Positions 8,171 to 14,752 of a stretch of 20,631 nucleotides of DNA are shown here, one piece after another; the stretch's first letter is position 1, and every line of letters starts with the position of its first letter. Below the pieces are notes generated by a model. The model did no database searches. It was not told where the DNA came from and saw only the letters and a program-made list of their open reading frames with translations. The DNA comes from CAZPFP01 sp964585895. Lineage in GTDB: Bacteria; Patescibacteriota; Microgenomatia; PFEM01; JAHIFH01. Made by a program: the position numbers and the translations under genes. The DNA is taken from positions 1-20,631 of the forward strand of contig CAZPFP010000007.1 in the NCBI GenBank assembly GCA_964585895.1. The letters are read 5' to 3'.

Positions 8171-9352
8171 TCATGCTAGTGCTTTTTTAATTTCTTCGGC
8201 CGCCTTGGGACCAATGCCTTTAATTTTCGCCACTTTTCCCTTTTGTGACCCTAATTTCTTTTTAGTTTTAATACCGGCTGCCATTAAAGTATTAATAGTT
8301 CTAGCAGATAACTTCAACTTCTCTAATTCTGGTGCTTCGCTCTTTTTCTCCTTCTTTTCTTTCTTTGCTTTCTTAACCGCTTTTTCCGCCCCCTTAATAT
8401 CAATTCTAAAACCAGTTAACTTGGCGGCCAAGCGGACATTTTGTCCTTCTTTGCCAATCGCTAAAGATAACTGGTCATCGGGTACTGAAACCACCGCCTC
8501 TTTTTTCTTTTCATCTATCTTCACTTTAACCCCTTCCGCTGGAGAAAGAGCGGCAATGATAAACTTCTCAAGGTCATCACTGTATTGAATAACATCAATT
8601 TTTTCACCCTCAAGTTCATTAATGACCGCCTGAACCCGAACTCCTTTTTGACCAACACAAGAACCAACCGGATCCACTCCTATTTGGGTAGAGGAAACGG
8701 CAATCTTGGTCCGACCGCCACCCTCCCGAGCAATGGCTTTGACTTCCACTGCCCCGGAAGCAACTTCCGGAACCTCCCGACGGAATAAGGCTTCCACTAA
8801 ACTCGGATCAGCCCGAGTAACAACCACTTCCCGCCCCCGAACCGAATCACAAATTTCTTTAATTAGAAAAGTTAAGCGTTGATTAACAGAATATCTCTCG
8901 GAGCGAATTTGCTCTTGAGGAGACATCACTCCTTCGGCTTTGCCAATATCAATAATCGCATTAGGACCATCAAAACGGATAATCATCCCGCTCACTAAAG
9001 TACCAACTCGTTTGGAATACTCATCAAGAATAGCCGTTTTTTCTGCCTCACGAAACTTTTGAATAATCACCTGTTTGGCCGTCATTGAAGCAATTCGACC
9101 AAAACCCGGCGGCGTGACCTCTTTCTTCTTTTTCTCCTTGCCCTCAGGAAATTCGTAAACCTTAAACTTACCTGTCGCCACATCTAAATCAACGCTATAT
9201 TCCATCTCTTCTTTAACCCCATAATCTTTTCGATAAGCCGCCAGAACCGCCGATTTAATTGATTCCAGAGCCACCTCTGGTTCAATCCCTTTCTCAGCGC
9301 AAATTTGATTAAGAGCTGAGGCAAATTCTGTTCTGGCCTTTAAGACTGCCAT
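8171..9352 (-). CDS. nusA: Transcription termination/antitermination factor NusA
   Basis: RNA polymerase-associated factor affecting pausing, intrinsic termination and antitermination. The 393 aa comprise an N-terminal polymerase-binding domain (1-110), an S1 domain (about 115-180, VGTLVSGMIIRF), KH1 (GQKGVR at 234-239) and KH2 (GKEGQN at 300-305). A Lys-rich linker (325-340) precedes a C-terminal helix-hairpin-helix-like segment (IKGIGPKAAEEI) that may stand in for the acidic repeats of E. coli NusA. It is the first gene of the cluster. The usual upstream rimP is missing. AAGGGA lies close upstream of the ATG. A strong promoter and a terminator-like hairpin occupy its short leader, suggesting autoregulation. 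Confidence 0.97.
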   Translation of the reverse strand: MAVLKARTEFASALNQICAEKGIEPEVALESIKSAVLAAYRKDYGVKEEMEYSVDLDVATGKFKVYEFPEGKEKKKKEVTPPGFGRIASMTAKQVIIQKFREAEKTAILDEYSKRVGTLVSGMIIRFDGPNAIIDIGKAEGVMSPQEQIRSERYSVNQRLTFLIKEICDSVRGREVVVTRADPSLVEALFRREVPEVASGAVEVKAIAREGGGRTKIAVSSTQIGVDPVGSCVGQKGVRVQAVINELEGEKIDVIQYSDDLEKFIIAALSPAEGVKVKIDEKKKEAVVSVPDDQLSLAIGKEGQNVRLAAKLTGFRIDIKGAEKAVKKAKKEKKEKKSEAPELEKLKLSARTINTLMAAGIKTKKKLGSQKGKVAKIKGIGPKAAEEIKKALA

Positions 9353-9370
9353 ATAATCCCTTAGTTAAAA

Positions 9371-9389
9371 AGGTGGGAAATTCCCACCT
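9371..9389 (-). terminator. Terminator-like hairpin in the nusA leader (candidate attenuator)
   Basis: On the minus strand AGGTGGG..CCCACCT forms a 7-9 bp stem with a very short loop and is followed directly by TTTTT. It ends 18 nt before the nusA ATG and lies between the nusA promoter and the gene, so every nusA transcript must pass it. The shape is that of an intrinsic terminator; acting as an attenuator is inferred. Confidence 0.75.
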
Positions 9390-9411
9390 CAAATTCACTT
9401 AACCTGGGCTA

Positions 9412-9440
9412 ATTCTATCACTGAAGGAAAAAGAAGTCAA
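9412..9440 (-). promoter_or_regulatory. Promoter of the nusA operon
   Basis: Minus-strand -35 TTGACT (9435-9440), 17-bp spacer and -10 TAGAAT (9412-9417), each 5/6 to the sigma-70 consensus. It sits between the terminator of the upstream lipoprotein gene and the leader hairpin. The predicted leader before the nusA ATG is about 52 nt. Confidence 0.8.
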
Positions 9441-9451
9441 TTAAAACAAAA

Positions 9452-9493
9452 AGGGGACTGAACACACCAGCAAGTGCAAGCATGCAGTCCCCT
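9452..9493 (-). terminator. Intrinsic terminator of the lipoprotein gene
   Basis: AGGGGACTG pairs with CAGTCCCCT (perfect 9 bp, 24-nt loop) and on the minus strand is followed by TTTTTGTTTT. It begins 21 nt after the lipoprotein stop codon and separates that gene from the nusA promoter. Confidence 0.85.
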
Positions 9494-9514
9494 GCGCTTC
9501 AGAGCGATTGAAGG

Positions 9515-10012
9515 TCAGAATTGAGAAGAGTCTTTGTATCTTTTCAATACCTCCTCTCCCAAGGAACCAACCACTTCCATTTCTTCCCGAGCTTCGAACA
9601 CCGAAATGTCCTCATTCTCAACACACTCATCCAAAAGTTCAGCTAATTCTATGGACGCTTCAACCCATGCCTCCATGGCCTTATGAACTTCTTTATATTC
9701 TGGCGGTGGAAGAATGTTTGAGAATTCTGCTGCCAATAAGAAAAGATTGGCTTTTCTCACTTTGAACTCTAGATAGAGATCGTCGTTCCATTCCGATTCG
9801 AGTACTGTGGCGTCTGAGATCATATCGTAAAGATCGGTAAGGATTCCTCCAAAAGTTCCGTAAAGACTTACTTCTTCGTATTCAGATACAGAAAGTTCGA
9901 TTGATTCAGGAATTAACTCCTCTGATTCGGTTGGAATCACCCTTATACCTGAGCTACATGAAGAAACCAAGATGGCCATAACAACCAAAACCACAACCCA
10001 TCTCCTTCTCAC
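9515..10012 (-). CDS. Small acidic lipoprotein of unknown function
   Basis: 165 aa, no family recognised. The N terminus is MRRRW followed by a hydrophobic stretch and a lipobox-like VSSC (Cys19), so it should be lipid-anchored and exported. The mature part is strongly acidic (rich in Glu, few Lys) and mostly helical in character, unlike its Lys-rich neighbours. The start is GTG, chosen because AAAGGAG lies 9 nt upstream, the strongest Shine-Dalgarno in the window. The gene is a self-contained unit with its own promoter, a leader of about 46 nt and a strong terminator. That independence, the GTG start and the different composition could reflect recent acquisition, but this is only a suggestion. 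Confidence 0.75.
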   Translation of the reverse strand: MRRRWVVVLVVMAILVSSCSSGIRVIPTESEELIPESIELSVSEYEEVSLYGTFGGILTDLYDMISDATVLESEWNDDLYLEFKVRKANLFLLAAEFSNILPPPEYKEVHKAMEAWVEASIELAELLDECVENEDISVFEAREEMEVVGSLGEEVLKRYKDSSQF

Positions 10013-10065
10013 CGTCTACTTCTCCTTTCAATCTATAAAGGTGCTTTGTCAATCTGACATCCCAT

Positions 10066-10094
10066 AATATAGCATTATTTATCTTAAAAGGCAA
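10066..10094 (-). promoter_or_regulatory. Promoter of the lipoprotein gene
   Basis: Minus-strand -35 TTGCCT (10089-10094, 4/6), 17-bp spacer and -10 TATATT (10066-10071, 5/6). It leaves a leader of about 46 nt carrying the AAAGGAG ribosome binding site. Confidence 0.5.
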
Positions 10095-10102
10095 CTTGGA
10101 AA

Positions 10103-11008
10103 CTAAAAAGGTAAATCGTCGGAGTAAAGCGCTTCTTCATCAACCTTTTTAGTCAACTCTCCAGCCTCTTTTTTAGCAGGGCAAAAACTTGTAAAAAGAC
10201 AATACTGACAAAGTTTACTTGGTCTGGGCTGCCACTCCTTGGTCTTTTTTATTTTCTCAATCTTCCCTAAAACCTCATTCTTAATCTCTTCTCCTTTTTT
10301 CTTCACCTCAAAATTTTTCTTCTTGCCTGTTTTTAAAAAGTAAAAACTGGCTTTTTTGACTGGTTGGTCAAAATTAAGCTCTGCCAACAGCTGATAAAAA
10401 TCTAACTGAAACGGGTCGGTTTCTTCTTTTTTAGAAGTTTTGAAATCAATAATATGGAGTGAGCCATCATCATTCTTAGTAATCAAATCAAATTTACCGC
10501 TAATATCATAATCGTCATTCAAAGCAACAATTAAATCTTGATAATCTTTGATTGAACGGCGAAAATCTTCGGTGGGTAAATAATGAATGGCGGGATTTTC
10601 TTCTGTCATTCTCAAGAAGTTTTTCAACATTTTGATTGCCTCAGTATAAACACCCCGTTCTTCTTCAAGGCTTTCAAAACCGCCCCATTGAAGCAAGGGC
10701 GGCTTCTTATTCCATCTCGCCTCACTGACCCAGGCTTCTTCTAACTTTTTCAATAAAGTCTCTTCAGTTCGCTGGGATAAAGGCAGATAATAAAAAAGAG
10801 TAATCGCGTTGTGAACCGCTTTGCCAAGAGTATGAAAAGAATAAATATTCTCCGGCATTTGTTTTAATTTGGTTTTCATTTTCATCTTGACCGGGTCAAG
10901 ATAGTTGAAAAAATATTCTTGAGGACACTGAGTAAATAACTTCAGCTTACTGGAAGAATAAATTTTGGTGTAATCAATTGTTTTTTGCTCTTTAATTACT
11001 TTAGTCAT
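10103..11008 (-). CDS. PD-(D/E)XK nuclease, RecB/AddB/Cas4-like with Fe-S cysteines
   Basis: 301-aa predicted DNA nuclease. The active site is visible as H66 (GKAVHNAI), D174 (GKFDLI), D188-F-K190 (IIDFKTSK) and Q201-Y205 (QLDFYQLL). Four cysteines, C28 (FTQCPQEYFF) and C267, C270, C276 (LCQYCLFTSFC), match the Fe-S clamp of AddB/Cas4-type nucleases. No helicase domain, cas genes or CRISPR repeats are nearby, so a repair or recombination role is likelier than CRISPR adaptation. The C terminus is YSDDLPF, strikingly like the acidic tip of single-strand binding protein (DDDIPF). An extended -10 box (TGCTATAAT) lies 17 nt upstream of the ATG; no Shine-Dalgarno is obvious. The fold is confident; the precise role is not known. 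Confidence 0.87.
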   Translation of the reverse strand: MTKVIKEQKTIDYTKIYSSSKLKLFTQCPQEYFFNYLDPVKMKMKTKLKQMPENIYSFHTLGKAVHNAITLFYYLPLSQRTEETLLKKLEEAWVSEARWNKKPPLLQWGGFESLEEERGVYTEAIKMLKNFLRMTEENPAIHYLPTEDFRRSIKDYQDLIVALNDDYDISGKFDLITKNDDGSLHIIDFKTSKKEETDPFQLDFYQLLAELNFDQPVKKASFYFLKTGKKKNFEVKKKGEEIKNEVLGKIEKIKKTKEWQPRPSKLCQYCLFTSFCPAKKEAGELTKKVDEEALYSDDLPF

Positions 11009-11025
11009 TTAAACCAGTTAGGAGT

Positions 11026-11034
11026 ATTATAGCA
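11026..11034 (-). promoter_or_regulatory. Extended -10 promoter element before the nuclease gene
   Basis: Minus-strand TGCTATAAT (perfect -10 with TGn extension) in the gap between the 96-aa gene and the nuclease. No good -35 hexamer is seen. Predicted leader is about 10 nt. Confidence 0.45.
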
Positions 11035-11039
11035 AATTT

Positions 11040-11331
11040 TCATAAAGAAGTTCTCCGCGGTCTAAATTTTTTCCTAGGCTTTTTTCTCTCTTCTATCGTC
11101 ACTAAATAACCACCTACAGCTATTATCCCTTTCTTCAAATAGTAAATTAGATTAATAAAAGGAAGTTGCTGAAGCGACTCAATTGAGGAGACTAAAATCC
11201 TCCTTTTTGAATACTCTTCTTCTAATATCTCATGAGACACCCCCCCAGGCCTCATCAAAAGCCGCCTTTTCTAAATCAAAACGATTTTTATCACCCAAAG
11301 GAACAAAAATTTTTCTTTCAGGATTAGCCAT
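11040..11331 (-). pseudogene. Small hypothetical protein interrupted by a frameshift in a G7 run
   Basis: Two overlapping frames read as one gene. From ATG at 11331 the first frame reads MANPERKIFVPLGDKNRF and continues to DEAWGGVS, stopping at 11230-11232. The second frame (to 11040) continues with VSHEILEEEYSKRRIL and ends in a basic KKPRKKFRPRRTSL tail. They meet at seven consecutive G (C run at 11240-11246 on the plus strand); dropping one G gives a continuous 96-aa protein and makes the total length divisible by three. No family is recognised; it has a mixed charged start, a short hydrophobic region (LPFINLIYYLKKGIIAVGGYLV, in part) and a basic end. A sequencing or assembly error, a true disruption, or slippage on the G tract are all possible. 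It precedes the nuclease gene by 31 nt. Confidence 0.6.
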
Positions 11332-11339
11332 TGTCTTTC

Positions 11340-11345
11340 ATTATA
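11340..11345 (-). promoter_or_regulatory. Possible -10 box of the 96-aa gene
   Basis: A perfect minus-strand TATAAT lies 8 nt before the ATG at 11331, directly after the dnaJ terminator. No recognisable -35 hexamer is present at 16-18 bp. If used, the transcript would be essentially leaderless. Confidence 0.35.
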
Positions 11346-11386
11346 CTTCACTTTCAGTTCGCCATTTCGAGTGTTAACAAGAAATC

Positions 11387-11413
11387 GCTCCAATTCTCTT
11401 AGAGAATTGGAGC
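11387..11413 (-). terminator. Terminator of the hrcA-grpE-dnaK-dnaJ operon
   Basis: GCTCCAATTCTC pairs perfectly with GAGAATTGGAGC (12 bp, 3-nt loop), 17 nt past the dnaJ stop. On the minus strand it is followed by a moderately T-rich GATTTCTTGTT tract. Confidence 0.7.
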
Positions 11414-11430
11414 AAGAAGTTGTCAGATTA

Positions 11431-12324
11431 CTATCTCTCTTCAAATTGTTTAATCAACTCTTTCTGTTTTCTGGTTAATTTCTCTGGGACTTTAACTTGG
11501 AGACGGACATACTGGTCACCTTTACCAAAACCTCGGAGCCTTTTGATTCCTCTACCCCGAAGACGGACCATGGTGCCGGGCTGGGTGCCAGACCGGATTT
11601 TTAGTTTAATATCGCCCTCAATGGTCGGCACTTCAGTTGTCCCACCCACAATCGCCATTGACAGAGAAATTTCATGATTAATAAAAACATCAGCCCCATC
11701 CCGTTGAAAAGTTTCGTCTGGTTGAACATCAATGGTGATATCAAATTCTTGAAAGCGGATTCTTGAACCATCATCAACTCCCGGGGGGATCTTAATCGTT
11801 CTTTTCTTGCCATCAATACTCACTTCTTTTTCACAGCCTTTGGCCGCTTCCATAAAAGAAATGGCTAAGCCATAGCGCGGTTTGGCTTCTCGCCGACCAA
11901 AGGGAGAATCACCGCCACCAAAAAACTGTTCAAAGATTTCAAAAGGGTCAGAAAACCCCCCCCAGTCAGGAGCTCCTCGCCTCGGGCCGTCACCATAAGA
12001 AGTGTAAGTATAAGTAAAAGGTCCTTGTTTATAAGTTCGGGTTTGACCGCCGGCAAAAGGTCCGGCACCGCCAGGAGCACCAGCGCCACCATAGCGGGGA
12101 TCAAAAGCAGTATGACCAAACTGGTCATAAGTCTCCTTTTTCTTAGAGTTGGAAAGAATTTCGTAAGCTTCGTTGATTTCTTTGAACTTTCCGTTGGCTT
12201 CGGAAGATTTATTCCTGTCCGGATGCCATTGAAGAGCCAGTTTTCGATAAGCCTTTTTTATTTCCTCTTTGGAAGCATTTTTGGAGACTCCGAGGATATC
12301 GTAGTAGTCACGCTTAGTTGACAT
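11431..12324 (-). CDS. dnaJ: DnaJ-family co-chaperone without zinc finger (type II, CbpA-like)
   Basis: J-domain protein that stimulates DnaK ATPase and delivers substrates. 297 aa: J domain with HPD at 34-36 (ALQWHPDRN), a Gly/Phe-rich linker (about 75-145) including repeated GGAGAPGG-type sequence, and the two beta-barrel C-terminal domains (from about 148). The CxxCxGxG zinc-finger repeats of classical DnaJ (about 375 aa) are absent. The first C-terminal domain also looks about 15 residues shorter than usual, running from DGSRIRFQEF straight into ITIDVQPDETF without the usual GDLYV segment. Being the only J protein gene next to dnaK, it is probably the main DnaK partner. It is the last gene of the operon, 85 nt after dnaK, with a hairpin in the gap and no Shine-Dalgarno. 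Confidence 0.93.
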   Translation of the reverse strand: MSTKRDYYDILGVSKNASKEEIKKAYRKLALQWHPDRNKSSEANGKFKEINEAYEILSNSKKKETYDQFGHTAFDPRYGGAGAPGGAGPFAGGQTRTYKQGPFTYTYTSYGDGPRRGAPDWGGFSDPFEIFEQFFGGGDSPFGRREAKPRYGLAISFMEAAKGCEKEVSIDGKKRTIKIPPGVDDGSRIRFQEFDITIDVQPDETFQRDGADVFINHEISLSMAIVGGTTEVPTIEGDIKLKIRSGTQPGTMVRLRGRGIKRLRGFGKGDQYVRLQVKVPEKLTRKQKELIKQFEER

Positions 12325-12345
12325 AATTACATTTTACATTAAAGA

Positions 12346-12362
12346 GGCGCGATATTCGCGCC
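12346..12362 (-). promoter_or_regulatory. GC-rich hairpin between dnaK and dnaJ
   Basis: GGCGCG/CGCGCC 6-bp stem with a 5-nt loop in an otherwise AT-rich 85-nt gap. On the minus strand it is followed by TCTTTAATG, a poor T tract. It may be a partial terminator or an mRNA-stability/processing hairpin making dnaK more abundant than dnaJ. Confidence 0.45.
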
Positions 12363-12409
12363 CTAAGTTGTTAATTATTTAATGTTTAAAAATTCAATGA
12401 TTTAAAAAC

Positions 12410-14317
12410 TTAATCAACTACCTCACCCTCTTCAGCTTTTTCTTTGTCTGCTGAAGCTTTAGGTTTTTTACCTTTCTTTTCTTTCTTACCCGCTGGCGGT
12501 TCTTGCTGGGACTGCTGAGCTTGATACATGGCTGCCCCCACTTTTTGGAGTTCTTCAGAAAGTTTCTTTGAAGCTTCTTCAAGTTCTTCTTTAGTAACGC
12601 CTTCTTTGGTTAACAATTCTCTAACTCTTTTTACCTCTTCTTCCACTTTTTCCTTGTCTTCTTTTTTGACTTTATCCCCAGCGTCTTTCAGCGTCTTTTC
12701 GGCAGTAAAGACTAAGTTATCCGCTTGATTTCTTGTTTCAACTATCTCTTTTTTCTTCTGGTCTTCTTCAGCGTGTTTTTCCGCTTCAGCCTGGGCATTT
12801 TTCACTTCATCATCAGACAAACCAACTGCCCCTTTTATGGTAATCATTTGTTCTTTATTGGTGGCTTTATCAATTGCTTTAACATTCAAAATCCCACTGG
12901 CATCAATATCAAAAGAAACTTCAATTTGGGGTATCCCTCTTGGCGCCGGGGGAATCCCGGCCAGAATAAACCGACCAAGGGATTTGTTGTCCATAGCCAT
13001 TGGTCTTTCTCCCTGAAGAACATTAATTTCCACTTGAGTCTGATTGTCGGCGGCGGTGGAGAAAATCTGGGACTTGGAAGTCGGGACAGTCGTATTTCTC
13101 TCAATTAATGGTGTTCGGACACTACCAAGAGTTTCTATCCCCAAAGTCAAAGGGGTCACATCAAGTAAAAGAACGTCTTTAACTTCACCGCCAAGGACGC
13201 CGCCTTGAATAGCGGCACCTATTGCCACCACTTCGTCTGGATTAACTGATTTATTAGGAGTTTTGTTAAAATATTTTTTAACCGTTTCATAAACTTTGGG
13301 CATTCGGGTCATCCCGCCAACTAAAATCACTTCATCAACATCTTTGGGTTCAATCTTGGCATCTTTCAAACAAGCTTTGACCGGACCCATGGTTTTCTCA
13401 ATCAAATCATCAACCAGTTGTTCAAATTTGGCCCGGGTCAGCTTCATCGTCAGATGCAAGGGCTGGCCGTCTTTGCCTTGAGTAATAAAAGGCTGGTTGA
13501 TTTCTGTTTCTTGAGAAGAAGATAATTCAATTTTGGCCTTTTCAGCGGCATCTCTTAGTCTCTGCAAGGCTTGTTTATCTTCCCTTAAATCAATGCCCTG
13601 TTCTTTTTTAAATTCATCGGCAAGATAATCAAGTAATCTCTGGTCAAAATCATCTCCACCGAGATGGGTATCACCGTTAGTGGCTTTGACTTCAAAAACG
13701 CCATCACCAATCTCTAAAATGGAAATATCAAAAGTCCCCCCACCTAAATCATAAACAGCAATTGTCTCGCCTTTTTTCTTTTCCAAACCATATGCCAGAG
13801 AAGCAGCGGTTGGCTCATTAATAATTCGCTCGACTTTCAGACCGGCAATTTCCCCAGCCTGCTTAGTCGCTTGCCTTTGAGAGTCATCAAAATAAGCGGG
13901 CACAGTAATCACGGCTCGGTCAACCGTTTCTCCTAAATAGGCTTCGGCATCAGCTTTACATTTTGCCAGAATCTTGGCTGAAATTTCTTGAGGGGTATAA
14001 TCTCGACCACTAATGTGAATAACGGCTATCCCATCTTTCCCAGACTTAATTTCATAAGGGACCATTTTCTGGCTCTTCTTAACTGCGGCATCAGTGAATC
14101 GTCGTCCCATAATTCTTTTAACTGAATAAGCGGTGTTTTCCGGATTAAGAATCATTTGGCGCTTAGCCACTTCACCAACCAGATTTTTAACTGGCTCAAC
14201 TACCGAAGGAATAATATTTTTACCCTCGGCTGAAGGAATGACCTTGGCCTTACCGGCTTCCATCACCGCCACTGCAGAGTTGGTGGTGCCTAAATCTATA
14301 CCAATAATTTTTGCCAT
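12410..14317 (-). CDS. dnaK: Chaperone protein DnaK (Hsp70)
   Basis: ATP-driven protein-folding chaperone of the cytoplasm. 635 aa, normal length. The nucleotide-binding domain shows IGIDLGTTNSAVAV at the start, NEPTAASLAYGL, the phosphate loop VYDLGGGTFDISIL and the VGGMTRMP segment. The interdomain linker is DVLLLDVTPLTLGIETLG, followed by the substrate-binding beta domain and a helical lid. The C terminus is Lys- then Glu-rich (KKEKKGKKPKASADKEKAEE) and ends EGEVVD, similar in spirit to the EEVD-like acidic ends of bacterial DnaKs. The ATG lies 2 nt after the grpE stop, with GGGAAG upstream as a plausible ribosome binding site. Confidence 0.99.
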   Translation of the reverse strand: MAKIIGIDLGTTNSAVAVMEAGKAKVIPSAEGKNIIPSVVEPVKNLVGEVAKRQMILNPENTAYSVKRIMGRRFTDAAVKKSQKMVPYEIKSGKDGIAVIHISGRDYTPQEISAKILAKCKADAEAYLGETVDRAVITVPAYFDDSQRQATKQAGEIAGLKVERIINEPTAASLAYGLEKKKGETIAVYDLGGGTFDISILEIGDGVFEVKATNGDTHLGGDDFDQRLLDYLADEFKKEQGIDLREDKQALQRLRDAAEKAKIELSSSQETEINQPFITQGKDGQPLHLTMKLTRAKFEQLVDDLIEKTMGPVKACLKDAKIEPKDVDEVILVGGMTRMPKVYETVKKYFNKTPNKSVNPDEVVAIGAAIQGGVLGGEVKDVLLLDVTPLTLGIETLGSVRTPLIERNTTVPTSKSQIFSTAADNQTQVEINVLQGERPMAMDNKSLGRFILAGIPPAPRGIPQIEVSFDIDASGILNVKAIDKATNKEQMITIKGAVGLSDDEVKNAQAEAEKHAEEDQKKKEIVETRNQADNLVFTAEKTLKDAGDKVKKEDKEKVEEEVKRVRELLTKEGVTKEELEEASKKLSEELQKVGAAMYQAQQSQQEPPAGKKEKKGKKPKASADKEKAEEGEVVD

Positions 14318-14319
14318 TT

Positions 14320-14751
14320 TTATTTCTTCCCTTGACCAACCTTAACTTTGGCTGGTCTTAAAATCTTATCATTTAATAAGTAACCTTTCAAAACAATTTC
14401 TACTATTTTATTCTTAGGACCCGGAACAATCTCGACCGCATCCATGATTTCCGGATCAAACTTCTGACCTAAAGTTTTTATCTCTTCCACCCCTTCACCC
14501 TCTAAAACCTCTCGAAATCGATTACCAACCAAGGTTATTCCTTTATCCTTTAGATGTTCTTCACATAATTCTAAATCATCTAAAACCGAGAGTAACTTAT
14601 CTAAAAGTTGGGCATTAGCGAGTTTAATAAAAGTTTTCTTTTCTCTAGTAATTCGCTTTTCTAAATTAGCATAATCCGCTAACGTCCGTTTTAAACGATT
14701 TTCAAGTTCCTCGAATTTTTTCTCGGTTTTCTTCGTCTTTTTCCTTACCAT
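14320..14751 (-). CDS. grpE: Nucleotide exchange factor GrpE
   Basis: Releases ADP from DnaK. I chose the ATG at 14751 rather than the one 27 nt upstream. It follows the hrcA stop codon by one base (TAAGATG) and has AGAGG six bases upstream, whereas the longer form would overlap hrcA by 26 bp. The resulting 143-aa protein has an N-terminal coiled coil (KKFEELENRLKRTLADYANLEKR) and the C-terminal beta domain with the family pattern FREVLEGEGVEEI..GQKFDPEIMDAVE..GYLLNDKILRPAKVKV, read with gaps. It is shorter than E. coli GrpE (197 aa), mainly at the N terminus. Confidence 0.94.
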   Translation of the reverse strand: MVRKKTKKTEKKFEELENRLKRTLADYANLEKRITREKKTFIKLANAQLLDKLLSVLDDLELCEEHLKDKGITLVGNRFREVLEGEGVEEIKTLGQKFDPEIMDAVEIVPGPKNKIVEIVLKGYLLNDKILRPAKVKVGQGKK

Positions 14752-14752
14752 C

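Noticed and set aside
10047..10052. Perfect TTGACA on the minus strand upstream of the lipoprotein gene
   Set aside because: No -10 hexamer at 16-18 bp downstream; the TTGCCT-17-TATATT pair fits better.
10103..11008. Cas4 of a CRISPR system
   Set aside because: The fold is Cas4/AddB-like, but no cas1/cas2, other cas genes or repeat array occurs anywhere in the window.
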